NCBI RefSeq assembly: GCF_011320095.1
Contig: NZ_JAANOY010000007.1
Location: 27,360-91,359 of the forward strand
Direction of reading: 5' to 3'
DNA: 64,000 nucleotides
Origin: Cognatiluteimonas telluris
Lineage (GTDB): Bacteria > Pseudomonadota > Gammaproteobacteria > Xanthomonadales > Xanthomonadaceae
Position numbers and translations under genes: made by a program
Shown here: one piece after another, positions 43,430-54,511 of the stretch
How the letters are laid out: each line of letters begins with the position of its first letter
How positions within the stretch are numbered: position 1 is the stretch's first letter
Notes under the pieces: generated by a model
What the model was told of the DNA's origin: nothing
The model's database searches: none
The model's input: the letters and a program-made list of their open reading frames with translations, nothing else

Positions 43430-45205
43430 ATGCGTACCCATTTCTGCGGCCTGGTCGACGAGGCACTGATCGGCCAGACGGTCACCCTGTGCGGCTGGGC
43501 CGATGTCGCCCGCGACCTCGGTGGCCTGGTCTTCATCGACCTGCGCGACCACGAAGGCATCGTCCAGGTCGTCGCCGAGCCGTCGGATGCGCAGGGCAAC
43601 GCGCAGGTGCTGCAGGTCGCGGCGGACATCGGCTACGAGGACGCGCTGCGCGTCACCGGCGTCGTGCGCCGGCGTTCGAGCGTCAACAACAAGATCGCGA
43701 CCGGCCAAGTCGAGGTCGTCGCGAGCCGGATCGAGGTGTTGAACAAGGCGCAGCCGCTGCCATTCCACGCGCACGAGAATCCCGGCGAGGACATCCGCCT
43801 GAAATACCGTTACCTGGACCTGCGCACGCCGAAAATGCAGCAGATGATGCGCACCCGCATCAGGCTGGTGCAGGCATTGCGTCGCTGGCTGGATGCACGC
43901 GGCTTTCAGGACATCGAGACGCCGATCCTGACCAAGGCCACGCCCGAGGGCGCGCGCGACTTCCTGGTGCCGGCGCGCATGCACCCGGGGGAGTTCTACG
44001 CGCTGCCGCAGTCGCCGCAGCTGTTCAAGCAGATCCTGATGGTGGCCGGTTTCGACCGCTACTACCAGATCGCGCGCTGCTTCCGCGACGAAGCCCTGCG
44101 CGCCGACCGCCAGCTGGAATTCACCCAGCTGGACATGGAATTCGCCTGGGTGTCCGAGCGCGACGTGCAGGACACGACCGAGACCCTGATCCGCGATGTG
44201 TTCCGCGAAGTCATGGGCGTGGAGCTGCCCGATCCGTTCCCGCGCATGACCTATGCCGAGGCGATGCGTCGCTACGGTTCGGACAAGCCGGACCTGCGCA
44301 TCGCGCTGGAACTGGTCGATGTCGCCGACCGGGTGAAGGACTGCGAATTCCCGGTGTTCACGTCGGCGGCCAACGATGCCGACGGCCGCGTCGCGGCCTT
44401 GCGCATCCCGGGCGGCGCGGCCCTGTCGCGCAAGCAGATCGACGAGTACGCCGCCCACGCCGCGAAATTCGGCGCCAAGGGGCTGGCCTACGCGAAAATC
44501 GACGACGCCGGTGCCGTGACTTCGCCGATCGCCAAGTTCTTCGGGGCCGACGCGTTCGCCGCCCTGCTCGCGCACGTTGGCGCGGGCAACGGCGACATCG
44601 TGTTCTTCGGCGCCGGTGCCTACGGCAAGGTCAGCGATTTCATGGGCGCGGTGCGGCTGAAGGCGGGCAAGGAGTTCAATCTTGTCGGCGAAGGCTGGGC
44701 GCCGTTGTGGGTCACCGATTTCCCGATGTTCGAATGGGACGACGAAGCGCAGCGCTACGTGGCCTTGCACCACCCGTTCACCGCGCCGGCGGTCGACGAC
44801 GTCGCTGACCTGCGTGCGAACGCGAAGACAGCGGTGTCGCGCGGCTACGACATGGTGCTCAACGGCAACGAGATCGGCGGCGGCTCGATCCGCATCCACC
44901 GGCCGCAGATGCAGTCGGCGGTGTTCGAGCTGCTGGGCATCGGCGCCGAAGAGGCCGAGGCGAAGTTCGGCTTCCTGCTCGACGCGCTGAAATACGGCGC
45001 GCCGCCGCACGGCGGCATCGCCTTCGGCATCGACCGCATCGCCGCGCTCATGGCCGGCACCGAATCCATCCGCGACGTGATCGCCTTCCCCAAGACCACG
45101 ACCGCGCAATGCCTGATGACCGGCGCGCCGTCGCCGATCCCGGACGCGCAACTGGCCGAGGTGCATGTCAGCGTGCGGCCGAAGAAGGACAAGGCGGCGC
45201 AGTGA
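43430..45205 (+). CDS. aspS: Aspartyl-tRNA synthetase
   Basis: The 591-residue class II synthetase of bacterial type. N-terminal OB-fold anticodon domain ([37 protein letters not shown]), catalytic motifs 1-3 ([11 protein letters not shown] in motif 2, [16 protein letters not shown] in motif 3) and the bacterial GAD insertion. Length agrees with E. coli (590). It may charge tRNA-Asn as well where no AsnRS exists, which cannot be judged from the window. The 166-bp upstream leader holds a 7-bp stem (GCGGGTG with CACCCGC, about 43329-43357). Confidence 0.97.
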   Translation: MRTHFCGLVDEALIGQTVTLCGWADVARDLGGLVFIDLRDHEGIVQVVAEPSDAQGNAQVLQVAADIGYEDALRVTGVVRRRSSVNNKIATGQVEVVASRIEVLNKAQPLPFHAHENPGEDIRLKYRYLDLRTPKMQQMMRTRIRLVQALRRWLDARGFQDIETPILTKATPEGARDFLVPARMHPGEFYALPQSPQLFKQILMVAGFDRYYQIARCFRDEALRADRQLEFTQLDMEFAWVSERDVQDTTETLIRDVFREVMGVELPDPFPRMTYAEAMRRYGSDKPDLRIALELVDVADRVKDCEFPVFTSAANDADGRVAALRIPGGAALSRKQIDEYAAHAAKFGAKGLAYAKIDDAGAVTSPIAKFFGADAFAALLAHVGAGNGDIVFFGAGAYGKVSDFMGAVRLKAGKEFNLVGEGWAPLWVTDFPMFEWDDEAQRYVALHHPFTAPAVDDVADLRANAKTAVSRGYDMVLNGNEIGGGSIRIHRPQMQSAVFELLGIGAEEAEAKFGFLLDALKYGAPPHGGIAFGIDRIAALMAGTESIRDVIAFPKTTTAQCLMTGAPSPIPDAQLAEVHVSVRPKKDKAAQ

Positions 45206-45239
45206 CCCGGCCGCGGACGACCGAAGGTACGCGCCAGTC

Positions 45240-45785
45240 ATGACCGCCCGCATCCGCCGCGCCACCGCCGCCGACGCGGCCGCGCTCAGCCGCATCGGCG
45301 CCAGCACCTTCGTCGATACCTTCGGCCACATGTATCCGCCGCAGGACCTGCAGGCGTTCCTCGACGAAAGCCATGCGCCGCAGGCCTACCTGCGCTACCT
45401 CGCCGACGACGCCTACGCGACGTGGCTGCTCGAGGACGACGGCGAGGCCGTCGGTTACGCGCTGGCCGGCCCCAGTGGCCTGCCGCATCCGGACGTCGCC
45501 GCCGGGGATGGCGAACTCAAGCGCCTGTACGTGGCACCCGCGCTTCATAACGGCGGCTGGGGCAGCCAGCTGTTCCAGCAGGCGCTGCGTTGGCTCGAGC
45601 GCGACGGCCCGCGCACGTTGTGGATCAGCGTCTGGTCGGAGAATTTCGGCGCCCAGCGCTTCTATGCACGCCACGGATTCGAGAAAGCCGGCGAGTACGA
45701 ATTCCCGGTCGGACGGATCCGCGACCGCGAATTCATCTTCAAGCGACCCGCGTCGCTCCCGCGACGGGAGTACGCGGGCCAGTGA
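45240..45785 (+). CDS. GNAT family N-acetyltransferase
   Basis: The 181-residue acetyltransferase has RIRRATAADAAALSRIGA at the start and the acetyl-CoA motif LKRLYVAPALHNGGWGSQLFQQAL (pattern x-x-G-x-G/S). SVWSENFGAQRFYARHGFEKAGEYEF is the C-terminal strand/helix block. The substrate is unknown. Its stop overlaps the next start (GTGA), and it follows aspS by 34 bp, so it may be read through from there. Confidence 0.9.
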   Translation: MTARIRRATAADAAALSRIGASTFVDTFGHMYPPQDLQAFLDESHAPQAYLRYLADDAYATWLLEDDGEAVGYALAGPSGLPHPDVAAGDGELKRLYVAPALHNGGWGSQLFQQALRWLERDGPRTLWISVWSENFGAQRFYARHGFEKAGEYEFPVGRIRDREFIFKRPASLPRREYAGQ

Positions 45786-46390
45786 ACCGCGTCATCCTGC
45801 TGCATGGCTTGTGGATGCCCGGTGCCTCGATGCAGTGGTTCGCCTCGAAGCTGGCGGCCGAAGGCTTCGCGCCGGAAATCTTCGCCTACCACAGCGTGGC
45901 CGACGGCCCCGATACCGCGGTGCCGCGGCTGATCGAGCTGCTGGCGCAGTCGCCGGCGGACATCGTCGCGCACAGCCTCGGTGGACTGATCGCGCTGCAG
46001 GCCCTGCACGAAGCGCCGCAGCTGCCCGTGCGGCGGGTGGTCTGCCTGGGCTCCCCCCTGACCGGCAGCGGCGCGGCCACGGGCATGCTGCGCTGGGCGC
46101 CGGCGGCGGCGATGCTGGGACGCAGCGCCGCGCTGCTGCAGCACGGTGTCGATGGCTGGAAAGGCCGCGCGCAGGTCGGCGTCATCGCCGGCTGCGTGCC
46201 CCATGGCCTGGGCGCGTTGCTGGCCGGGTTCGACGGCGACCATGACGGCACCGTGGCGGTGAGCGAAACCCGCCTGGCCGGGGTGGCCGACCACGTCGTG
46301 GTGGAAGCCAGCCACAGCGGCCTGCTGTTTTCCGCCGAAGCGGTCGCGCAGGCGGTCTCCTTCCTGCGCCAGGGGTGTTTCGCGCACTGA
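45782..46390 (+). CDS. Alpha/beta hydrolase
   Basis: The 202-residue hydrolase begins [14 protein letters not shown] with the oxyanion HG motif. [13 protein letters not shown] contains the nucleophile Ser (GxSxG variant with His at the first position), and [14 protein letters not shown] the His. [14 protein letters not shown] supplies a probable acid Asp. The start is GTG 45782-45784, overlapping the GNAT stop. The family includes lipases and acyl hydrolases; the substrate is not known. Confidence 0.85.
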   Translation: MNRVILLHGLWMPGASMQWFASKLAAEGFAPEIFAYHSVADGPDTAVPRLIELLAQSPADIVAHSLGGLIALQALHEAPQLPVRRVVCLGSPLTGSGAATGMLRWAPAAAMLGRSAALLQHGVDGWKGRAQVGVIAGCVPHGLGALLAGFDGDHDGTVAVSETRLAGVADHVVVEASHSGLLFSAEAVAQAVSFLRQGCFAH

Positions 46391-46496
46391 GGCGCGCCCG
46401 GACGGGCTGCGGCGCCGCGGTCGGCGGGCCGCAAGCGGCGGAATCGCCAGCGAAGTAAAATCGCCGGCTTTCCACGCGACACGCAGGATTCCCGCC

Positions 46497-47225
46497 ATGG
46501 GCCGAGGCCCCTCCATCGAAGGCCGCAAGAACGCCGAGGACGCCCGGCGCGGCAAGATCTTCACGAAACTCATCCGCGAGATCTCGGTCGCCGCGCGCAC
46601 CGGTGGCGGCGACCCCGGCGGCAACCCGCGCCTGCGCACCGCGATCGACAAGGCGCTGTCGGCCAACATGTCCAAGGACGTGATCGAGCGCGCGGTGAAG
46701 AAGGCGACCGGCGAACTCGAAGGCGTCGAGTACGAGGAAATCCGCTACGAGGGCTACGCGCCGGGCGGCGTCGCGGTGATCGTCGATTGCCTGACCGACA
46801 ACAAGGTGCGCACCGTGGCCGACGTGCGCCACGCGTTCGGCAAGTTCGGCGGCAACCTGGGCACCGATGGCTCGGTGGCGTTCATGTTCAAGAAGCGCGG
46901 GGTGCTGACGTTCGCGGCCGGCGTCGGCGAGGACGCGCTGACGGAAGCGGCGATCGAGGCCGGTGCCGACGATATCGTGGTTTACGACGACGGGGCGATC
47001 GACGTGCTGACCGATCCGGATTCGTTCGCGGCGGTGAAGGCGGCGATGGAAGCCGCGGGCTTCCAGCCGGCGATCGCCGAAGTGACGCTGCGCGCGGACA
47101 ACGACATCGCGGTCGAGGGCGATACCGCGCAACAGGTCGCAAAGCTCCTGCGCTGGCTGGAGGACCTGGACGACGTGCAGAACGTCTACTCCAACGCCGA
47201 CCTCGGCGAAGATGCCTACGCCTAA
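46497..47225 (+). CDS. yebC: YebC/PmpR family transcriptional/translation regulator
   Basis: The 242-residue protein opens with [20 protein letters not shown], a variant of the usual MAGHSKWANIKHRK start, then [46 protein letters not shown] and [19 protein letters not shown]. Family members act as transcription factors or as translation factors that relieve ribosome stalling. It lies 17 bp before ruvC, the standard yebC-ruvC order. A TAAAAT box at 46455 is a likely -10 element. Confidence 0.95.
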   Translation: MGRGPSIEGRKNAEDARRGKIFTKLIREISVAARTGGGDPGGNPRLRTAIDKALSANMSKDVIERAVKKATGELEGVEYEEIRYEGYAPGGVAVIVDCLTDNKVRTVADVRHAFGKFGGNLGTDGSVAFMFKKRGVLTFAAGVGEDALTEAAIEAGADDIVVYDDGAIDVLTDPDSFAAVKAAMEAAGFQPAIAEVTLRADNDIAVEGDTAQQVAKLLRWLEDLDDVQNVYSNADLGEDAYA

Positions 47226-47242
47226 GCGCGTAAGCTCACGCC

Positions 47243-47770
47243 GTGACCAGAATCCTCGGGATCGATCCGGGCTCGCAGCGCACCGGCATCGGCGTCATCG
47301 ACGTCGGCGCCGACGGGCAGTGCCGCTACGTGCATGCGCAGGCGATCGTGCTGCTCGGCGCCGAGGACTTTCCGTCGCGGCTGGGCCTGCTGTGCGAAAC
47401 GCTGGACGCGTTGCTCGAGCAATGGCAGCCGCAGCAGGTCGCGATCGAGACGGTATTCATGGACAAGTCGGCGATGTCCGCGCTCAAGCTCGGTCACGCG
47501 CGCGGCGCGGCACTGGCCACCGTGGTACGCCGGCGGCTGCCGGTCAGCGAATACGAGCCACGCCTGATCAAGCAGTCGCTGGTCGGCCGCGGCGGCGCCG
47601 ACAAGACCCAGGTCCAGCACATGGTGCGGCTGCTGTTGAAACTGCCCGACGCCAAGCTGCAGGCCGACGCCGCCGATGCGCTCGCGGTGGCGCTGACGCA
47701 CGCGCACATGAGCGCGACGGCGGCGCGCAGCGGCCTGACGACGGACCAGTTGCGGAGACGACGCGGATGA
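47243..47770 (+). CDS. ruvC: Holliday junction endonuclease RuvC
   Basis: The 175-residue resolvase cuts Holliday junctions after branch migration by RuvAB. The acidic residues lie in [30 protein letters not shown] and [14 protein letters not shown]. The start is GTG 47243-47245. It forms one cluster with ruvA (154 bp on) and ruvB, which is separated by kup. Length agrees with E. coli RuvC (173). Confidence 0.97.
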   Translation: MTRILGIDPGSQRTGIGVIDVGADGQCRYVHAQAIVLLGAEDFPSRLGLLCETLDALLEQWQPQQVAIETVFMDKSAMSALKLGHARGAALATVVRRRLPVSEYEPRLIKQSLVGRGGADKTQVQHMVRLLLKLPDAKLQADAADALAVALTHAHMSATAARSGLTTDQLRRRRG

Positions 47771-47924
47771 CAGCGATTCGCGCTTCGGCGCCCCATTCCG
47801 GCGCAGGCCGGCGCCCGGTGCCCGTGCACTTCCCGGCCCGTTGCGTGAAGACGCAAAGCCCCGGGATCCGCGCGTTCGCGGCGATCACGGGCCAGGGCCA
47901 CGACCGGGCAGCGGGAGGATCGAC

Positions 47925-48509
47925 GTGATCGGGCGCCTCAAGGGGATCCTCATCCACAAGCAGCCGCCATGGCTGGTGGTCGACGTGAACGGCGTGGGTT
48001 ACGAGCTGGAAGCGCCGATGAGCACGATCTACGACCTGCCCGACATCGGCCGCGAAGTGTCGCTGTTCACGCACTACGCGCAGAAGGAGGACAGCGTGTC
48101 GCTGTACGGCTTCCTGCGCGAATCCGAGCGGCGCCTGTTCCGCGACGTGCAGAAGGTCAGCGGCATCGGCGCGAAGATCGCGCTGGCGGTGCTGTCGGGC
48201 ACCAGCGTCGACGACTTCGCGCGGCTGGTGCAGTCCAGCGACGTCGCCGCGCTCACCCGCATCCCGGGCATCGGCAAGAAGACCGCCGAGCGGATGGTGG
48301 TCGAACTGCGCGATCGCGCCGCCGACCTGATGGGCGGTGGACCGACGGCCAGTGGCATGCCCGGCGACCCGCAGTCCGAAGCCGTGAGCGCATTGCAGCA
48401 GCTGGGCTACAAGCCGGCCGAAGCCGTGCGCATGGCGCGCGAGGCCTCCAGTGAAGGCGACGACGCCGCCACCATCATCCGCAAGGCGTTAAAGTCCGCG
48501 CTGCGTTGA
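47925..48509 (+). CDS. ruvA: Holliday junction branch migration protein RuvA
   Basis: The 194-residue protein binds the four-way junction as a tetramer and loads RuvB. N-terminal OB-fold ([20 protein letters not shown]), central helix-hairpin-helix pairs ([15 protein letters not shown] and [18 protein letters not shown]), linker, and a C-terminal RuvB-binding domain ([19 protein letters not shown]). GTG 47925 is chosen for the GGGAGGA site 7 nt upstream; the frame is open 28 codons further. Confidence 0.97.
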   Translation: MIGRLKGILIHKQPPWLVVDVNGVGYELEAPMSTIYDLPDIGREVSLFTHYAQKEDSVSLYGFLRESERRLFRDVQKVSGIGAKIALAVLSGTSVDDFARLVQSSDVAALTRIPGIGKKTAERMVVELRDRAADLMGGGPTASGMPGDPQSEAVSALQQLGYKPAEAVRMAREASSEGDDAATIIRKALKSALR

Positions 48510-48540
48510 GCTGCGCACCCGAGCATCCCCAGGAAGCTGC

Positions 48541-50454
48541 ATGTCCAGCCCGCAATCGACTTCAACGCCCCCCCATGCCGACAGCCATGGCCGCAAGGGC
48601 CTTGCCGGGCTGGTCGTCGGCGCGATCGGAGTCGTGTTCGGCGACATCGGCACCAGCCCGCTGTACACGCTCAAGCAGGCGTTCCTGCCACATTACGGCC
48701 TCACGCCGGACCACCCGACGGTGCTGGGCGTGCTGTCGCTGGTGTTCTGGGCGTTGATGATCGTGGTCACGCTCAAGTACGTCACCATCATCATGCGCGC
48801 CGACAACGAAGGCGAGGGCGGCATCATGGCGCTGATGGCGCTGGCCCAGCGCACGCTGCCGAAAGGCTCGCGCTCGGGCTACGTGGTCGGCATCCTCGCG
48901 ATCTTCGGCGCGTCGCTGTTCTTCGGCGACGGCGTGATCACGCCGGCGGTGTCGGTGCTGGGCGCGATCGAAGGCCTGGAAATCGCCGCGCCACAACTCA
49001 ACCACTGGATCGTCCCGATCTCGGTCGCGATCCTGCTGTTGCTGTTCATGAGCCAGCGCTTCGGCACGGAGAAGGTCGGCAAGGTGTTCGGCCCGGTGAT
49101 GATGCTGTGGTTCCTCGCGCTGGCGGTCATCGGCGTGAGCAACATCGTCAAGGATCCGCTGGTCCTGAAGGCGCTCAATCCCTGGTGGGGCGTGCGCTTT
49201 TTCATGGAGCACGGCTGGGGCGGCATATTCATCCTCGGCGCGGTGGTGCTGGCCGTCACCGGCGGCGAGGCGCTGTATGCCGACATGGGCCACTTCGGCG
49301 CGCGGCCGATCCGCTATGCATGGACCTTCTTCGCGCTGCCGGCGCTGATGCTCAATTACCTGGGGCAGGGCGCGCTGGTGCTGGACCATCCGGCCGCGCT
49401 GAAGAATCCGTTCTACGAATCAGTGCCCGCATGGGGCCTGATCCCGATGATCGTGCTGGCCGCGGCGGCCGCGGTGATCGCCTCGCAAGCGGTGATCACC
49501 GGCGCGTATTCGGTGGCACGCCAGGCGATGCAACTGGGCTACATCCCGCGGATGGTGATCAAGCACACCTCGCACCAGACCATCGGCCAGATCTACGTGC
49601 CGTGGATCAACTGGGTGCTCGCCACCGCGGTGATCACGCTGGTGCTGACCTTCCGCACCGCCGACGCGCTGGCGTCGGCGTACGGCGTCTCGGTGTCCGG
49701 CACGATGCTCATCGACACGATGCTGCTGGCGCTGGTCGCGCGCGCGACGTGGCTGCGCGCGCGCCGCTGGGTGCTGCCGCTGTGCCTGGCGTTCGCGATC
49801 ATTGAACTCGCGTTCCTGGTCGCCAACGGGGTGAAGTTCCTGGACGGCGCGTGGTTCCCGGTCGCGCTCGGGGTGGCGGTGTTCACCCTGCTGCGCACGT
49901 GGCGCCGCGGCCGCCAGCTGCTGTACGCCGAGATCCGCAAGGAAGGCATCCAGCTGGACAGCTTCCTGCCCGGACTGATGCTGGCGCCGCCGACACGGGT
50001 GCCGGGCACCGCGATCTTCCTCACCGCGCAGCAGGGGATGGTGCCGCACGCGCTGCTGCACAACCTCAAGCACAACAAGGTGCTGCACGAACGCAACGTG
50101 TTCCTGACCGCCGAAACGCTCAACGTGCCGTACGCCCCCGAGGACAAGCGCTTGAAGATCGCGCCGATCGGCGACGATTTCTACCGCGTGCTGGTGCGCT
50201 TCGGCTTCATGGAGGTGCCCGATGTGCCGCTGGCGCTGATGCGCTCCTGCGACCAGGGCGGCATCCACTTCGACCCGATGGACACCACGTATTTCGCCAG
50301 CCGCGAGAACGTCGTCGCACGTGCGCACAGCGGCATGGCGATCTGGCGCGACAAGCTGTTCGCGATCATGCACCGCAACGCGGCGCCGGCGACGAACTTC
50401 TTCCGGATTCCCGGCAACCGGCTTGTCGAGTTGGGCGCGCAGGTCGAGATCTAG
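48541..50454 (+). CDS. kup: Low-affinity potassium transporter Kup
   Basis: A 637-residue potassium/proton symporter of the KUP family with about 12 membrane helices from residue 20 to 430 and a cytoplasmic C-terminal domain. [19 protein letters not shown] is the family signature, then [31 protein letters not shown] and [18 protein letters not shown] at the end. The insertion between ruvA and ruvB is a recognised xanthomonad order. No c-di-AMP or other riboswitch is apparent in the 31-bp gap upstream. Confidence 0.96.
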   Translation: MSSPQSTSTPPHADSHGRKGLAGLVVGAIGVVFGDIGTSPLYTLKQAFLPHYGLTPDHPTVLGVLSLVFWALMIVVTLKYVTIIMRADNEGEGGIMALMALAQRTLPKGSRSGYVVGILAIFGASLFFGDGVITPAVSVLGAIEGLEIAAPQLNHWIVPISVAILLLLFMSQRFGTEKVGKVFGPVMMLWFLALAVIGVSNIVKDPLVLKALNPWWGVRFFMEHGWGGIFILGAVVLAVTGGEALYADMGHFGARPIRYAWTFFALPALMLNYLGQGALVLDHPAALKNPFYESVPAWGLIPMIVLAAAAAVIASQAVITGAYSVARQAMQLGYIPRMVIKHTSHQTIGQIYVPWINWVLATAVITLVLTFRTADALASAYGVSVSGTMLIDTMLLALVARATWLRARRWVLPLCLAFAIIELAFLVANGVKFLDGAWFPVALGVAVFTLLRTWRRGRQLLYAEIRKEGIQLDSFLPGLMLAPPTRVPGTAIFLTAQQGMVPHALLHNLKHNKVLHERNVFLTAETLNVPYAPEDKRLKIAPIGDDFYRVLVRFGFMEVPDVPLALMRSCDQGGIHFDPMDTTYFASRENVVARAHSGMAIWRDKLFAIMHRNAAPATNFFRIPGNRLVELGAQVEI

Positions 50455-50463
50455 GGAGATTGA

Positions 50464-50497
50464 GTAGCCCGGTCAAGGCCGCAGGCCGCATCCGGGG
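50464..50497. repeat. Palindromic GTAGCCCGG/CCGGGG element (family D), copy 1
   Basis: GTAGCCCGG, then a central inverted GGCCGCAGGCC, then TCCGGGG, forming a hairpin. Related copy at 51662-51691, on the other side of ruvB. Confidence 0.6.
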
Positions 50498-50521
50498 TGC
50501 TGGGCAGATCAGCAACAGCCT

Positions 50522-50552
50522 GCAAGCGTGGTCCCTGGCGCGCGGCGGCGCG
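50522..50552. repeat. Dispersed GC-rich intergenic repeat (family E), copy 3
   Basis: Core 50532-50552 is identical over 21 bp to 27060-27080, with GCAAGCG shared just upstream. Lies in the kup-ruvB gap. Confidence 0.65.
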
Positions 50553-50595
50553 TTGCAGGCCGCCGAGACCCCCAGTCCCGCGGCGCGGTATCGGA

Positions 50596-50601
50596 CATAA
50601 T
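50596..50601 (+). promoter_or_regulatory. -10 element for leaderless ruvB transcript
   Basis: CATAAT is six bases ahead of the ruvB ATG (50608). No ribosome site is present in that gap. Confidence 0.45.
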
Positions 50602-50607
50602 CACCGG

Positions 50608-51648
<1,041 letters not shown>

Positions 51649-51661
51649 CCACGAAGCGTCC

Positions 51662-51691
51662 GTAGCCCGGGTCAGCGCAGCGCACCCGGGG
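51662..51691. repeat. Palindromic GTAGCCCGGG/CCCGGGG element (family D), copy 2
   Basis: GTAGCCCGGGT then CAGCGCAGCGC then ACCCGGGG: a 7-bp CCCGGGT/ACCCGGG pair around a short centre. It lies 13 bp after ruvB and could end its transcript, though no T-run follows. Confidence 0.65.
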
Positions 51692-51804
51692 ATGTTCCCG
51701 ATGCCCCCCATCCCGGATTTCCAGCGACCCGGAGCCCGTAACGCGAGCGAAGCGAAACCATCCGCCCAAAGGCAACAACCCCTTCCCCGACCGACGGTCC
51801 CGCT

Positions 51805-52263
51805 TTGTCAAACCCCACGCCAGCACGCACGGTTCCCGTCCTGTTCACCCATCGCGTCCGCGTTTACTGGGAAGATACCGACGCCGGTGGCGTGGTCTAC
51901 CACGCGCAATACCTTGCCTTCCTCGAACGCGCGCGCACCGAATGGCTGCGCGCGCTGGGCAAGGACCAACAGGTCTTGCGCGAGGAATCCGACCTGGTGT
52001 TCGCGGTGCGCGCGATGCAGGTGGAATTCCGGCAGCCGGCGCGGCTGGATGACGCGCTCGTGGTGTCGGTGGCCCTGCGACGCTGCGGCCGCGCCAGCCT
52101 GGTGTTCGCGCAGGCGATCGAGCGCGATGGCGTGCGGCTGCTGGATGCGAGCGTGCGCGTCGGCGCGCTGGCGGCTTCGGACTTCCGTCCGCGCGCGATC
52201 CCGCCCCCGCTGTACGACGAATTGAAATCCCTGGAGATGCACAACGTGGAGGACGGAGCATGA
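51805..52263 (+). CDS. ybgC: Tol-Pal-associated acyl-CoA thioesterase YbgC
   Basis: The 152-residue hotdog-fold thioesterase has VYWEDTDAGGVVYHAQYLAFLERARTEWLR with the catalytic Asp, the family signature. It is the standard first gene of tol-pal clusters and hydrolyses acyl-CoA or acyl-ACP, with proposed links to phospholipid synthesis. No ATG is near; TTG 51805 is the best start candidate but lacks a clear ribosome site. It overlaps tolQ by 4 nt (ATGA). Confidence 0.93.
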   Translation: MSNPTPARTVPVLFTHRVRVYWEDTDAGGVVYHAQYLAFLERARTEWLRALGKDQQVLREESDLVFAVRAMQVEFRQPARLDDALVVSVALRRCGRASLVFAQAIERDGVRLLDASVRVGALAASDFRPRAIPPPLYDELKSLEMHNVEDGA

Positions 52264-53048
52264 TTTCCCTGCTGGCCGCATTGCAGGCCACCGCGATCGA
52301 ACCGCTGCCCGAGGACGCGGCCAGCGGCGCCGCCACCGCGGTCCAGGGCGCGGCCGCCACCCCGCCGCACAACGGCCTGGACATGCTGCAGCTGGTGCTG
52401 CACGCCAGCCTGCCGGTGCAGCTGGTGCTGCTGCTGCTGCTGGTCGCATCCATCGCCTCGTGGGTGATCATCTTCCGCAAGAAGCGCGTGCTCGATCGCG
52501 CCCAGCGCGAAGCGATGCATTTCGAGGAGCGCTTCTGGTCCGGTGCGGAGATGGCCAAGCTGTATGCCGCCGCCACCGAACGCAACCGCGACATCGGCGG
52601 GCTGGAGGCGATCTTCGAAGGCGGCTATCGCGAGTTCAACCGCATCCGCCAGCGCCGCGGCGTGGACGCGCGCATGCAGCTGGAAGGCGCCCAGCGCGCG
52701 ATGCGCGCCACCGCCTCGCGCGAGCTCGACGGGCTGGAGCACAACCTCGAGTTCCTCGCCAACGTTGGTTCGATCAGCCCCTACGTCGGCCTGTTCGGCA
52801 CCGTGTGGGGAATCATGATTTCGTTCCAGGGCCTGGCCAACATGAAGGAAGCGACGATCGCCACCGTCGCGCCGGGCATTTCCGAAGCGCTGATCGCGAC
52901 CGCCATGGGCCTGTTCGCCGCGATCCCGGCGGTGTGGGCCTACAACCGCTTCGCCACCCGGGTCGAGCGTCTCAACGTGCGCTACGACGCGTTCTCCGAG
53001 GAGTTCTCCTCGATCCTGCAGCGGCAGGCGCACATCGATGAAGCGTAG
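52260..53048 (+). CDS. tolQ: Tol-Pal inner-membrane proton channel subunit TolQ
   Basis: The 262-residue MotA/TolQ/ExbB protein has three membrane helices: residues about 43-65 (VLHASLPVQLVLLLLLVAS), 160-185 (VGSISPYVGLFGTVWGIMISF) and 200-222. With TolR it forms the proton-driven stator that energises TolA during cell division. The N-terminal periplasmic part is longer than in E. coli by about 30 residues (Ala/Gly/Pro-rich, EDAASGAATAVQG). Confidence 0.97.
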   Translation: MISLLAALQATAIEPLPEDAASGAATAVQGAAATPPHNGLDMLQLVLHASLPVQLVLLLLLVASIASWVIIFRKKRVLDRAQREAMHFEERFWSGAEMAKLYAAATERNRDIGGLEAIFEGGYREFNRIRQRRGVDARMQLEGAQRAMRATASRELDGLEHNLEFLANVGSISPYVGLFGTVWGIMISFQGLANMKEATIATVAPGISEALIATAMGLFAAIPAVWAYNRFATRVERLNVRYDAFSEEFSSILQRQAHIDEA

Positions 53049-53057
53049 GAGCCCGCC

Positions 53058-53504
53058 ATGGCCGTGACCGCCACCGGGCGCCGCATCCGCAAGCGCAAGC
53101 TCAAGGCCGAGATCAACGTCGTGCCGTACATCGACGTGATGCTGGTGCTGCTGATCATCTTCATGGTGACCGCGCCGCTGTTGAACCTGGGCACGGACAT
53201 CAAGCTGCCGGACTCGCACGCCAAGTCGCTGGGCACGCCGAAGGATCCGATCGTGGTCAGCGCCTACGCCGACGGGCGCTACGCGCTCAAGCTGCCGGAT
53301 GCGGACAACGTGACGATGACGCCGGCAGAGATCACCCGGAATTTGCAAGGGATCTACAAGCAGAACCACGACGCGACGGTCCTCGTCAACGGCGATGCCA
53401 CCGCCAGCTACCAGGCCATCACCAATGCGATCGACGCGATCAAGGACGCCGGTTTCGACCGCGTGAGCCTGATCAGCCGGCCGGTGGAGGCGAAAGCCAA
53501 GTGA
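53058..53504 (+). CDS. tolR: Tol-Pal stator subunit TolR
   Basis: The 148-residue ExbD/TolR protein has a short cytoplasmic start (MAVTATGRRIRKRKLKAEINV), then one membrane helix VPYIDVMLVLLIIFMVTAP with the proton-carrying Asp, and a periplasmic domain ending DRVSLISRPVEAKAK. It follows tolQ by 9 bp and overlaps tolA (GTGA). Confidence 0.97.
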   Translation: MAVTATGRRIRKRKLKAEINVVPYIDVMLVLLIIFMVTAPLLNLGTDIKLPDSHAKSLGTPKDPIVVSAYADGRYALKLPDADNVTMTPAEITRNLQGIYKQNHDATVLVNGDATASYQAITNAIDAIKDAGFDRVSLISRPVEAKAK

Positions 53505-54415
53505 GGGAGCGCGGCGACGACACCGCGCTGGCCGTGCTGTTGGCGCTGGGACTGCATGTGCTGCTGTTCGCGCTGGTGGTGCTCGGGCTGTGGTGGAACC
53601 GACCGCCGCCGCAGGTGTCGGCGGCCGGCTCGCCGGTGCATGCCGACATCGTCGACGCCAACGCGCTGAGCCGCGCGACGCAACGCGCGCTGCTGGCGCC
53701 GAAAACGGTGGAGCCCACGCTCACGCCGCCGCAGCCTGCGCCCGAGCCGCAACCCCAGCAGGCGCCGGTGCCGCAACAGGTCAAGGCGCAGGAACCGATC
53801 CCGGTGCCCGACCAGGTCGAGCAGGAGAAGGTCGATCGCGATGCACTCGCCGCCGATGCGCGCGCCCGCGAGCAGGAGGAGAAGCACCGCCAGCAGCAGA
53901 TCGACCTGACCGAGCAACGCGAACGGCAGGCCGAGGCCGAGCAGAAGCAGAAGCAGTTGCAGCAGCAGCTCGCGGAGATCAGGAAACAGCGCGAAAAAGC
54001 CGCCAAGGAAGCCAACCTCGCCGAGCAGAAGCTGCAGCAGATCGCCGACGCGCGTGCGCGCAATGCGGCCCAAGCCGCCGCGCAGGCCGACGCCAGCGCC
54101 AGCGCGCCACCGGGCAACAACGGCGTCGACACCGGCCTGCTCGCGCGCTACCAGGCCGCGCTGCAGGACGCGATCCTGCGCAACTGGGTACGCCCGGACT
54201 CGGTGGCACTGGGGCAGCGCTGCAAGCTCAACATCCGCCAGATCCCCGGCGGCCAGGTGATCGACGTCCAGGTCGACAGCAGCTGCCCCTATGACGAGCT
54301 GGGCAAGCGCTCGGTCGAGGCGGCGGTGCTCAAGGCCCAGCCTCTGCCGTACGCCGGCTTCGAACCGGTGTTCAGCCGCAACCTGACCGTCAACTTCGAG
54401 GCCCAGGACCGCTAG
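53501..54415 (+). CDS. tolA: Cell envelope protein TolA
   Basis: The 304-residue periplasm-spanning rod. One N-terminal membrane helix (LAVLLALGLHVLLFALVVLGLWW, about residues 9-31) precedes a long Ala/Glu/Gln/Lys-rich coiled coil (residues about 100-190: REQEEKHRQQQIDLTEQRERQ and so on). The C-terminal domain is about 90 residues with the pair CKLNIRQIPGG and SCPYDELGK. TolA links the inner-membrane motor to TolB-Pal. The start is GTG 53501, overlapping the tolR stop. Confidence 0.95.
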   Translation: MRERGDDTALAVLLALGLHVLLFALVVLGLWWNRPPPQVSAAGSPVHADIVDANALSRATQRALLAPKTVEPTLTPPQPAPEPQPQQAPVPQQVKAQEPIPVPDQVEQEKVDRDALAADARAREQEEKHRQQQIDLTEQRERQAEAEQKQKQLQQQLAEIRKQREKAAKEANLAEQKLQQIADARARNAAQAAAQADASASAPPGNNGVDTGLLARYQAALQDAILRNWVRPDSVALGQRCKLNIRQIPGGQVIDVQVDSSCPYDELGKRSVEAAVLKAQPLPYAGFEPVFSRNLTVNFEAQDR

Positions 54416-54511
54416 CCACCGGCCGCCCCACGGGTCCGGCTGCGTTCATCTTTGAGACGGCCTTAACAGGCAACCTGTTAAGAATCCGCTTTCCCCCACG
54501 GATCCGACCTG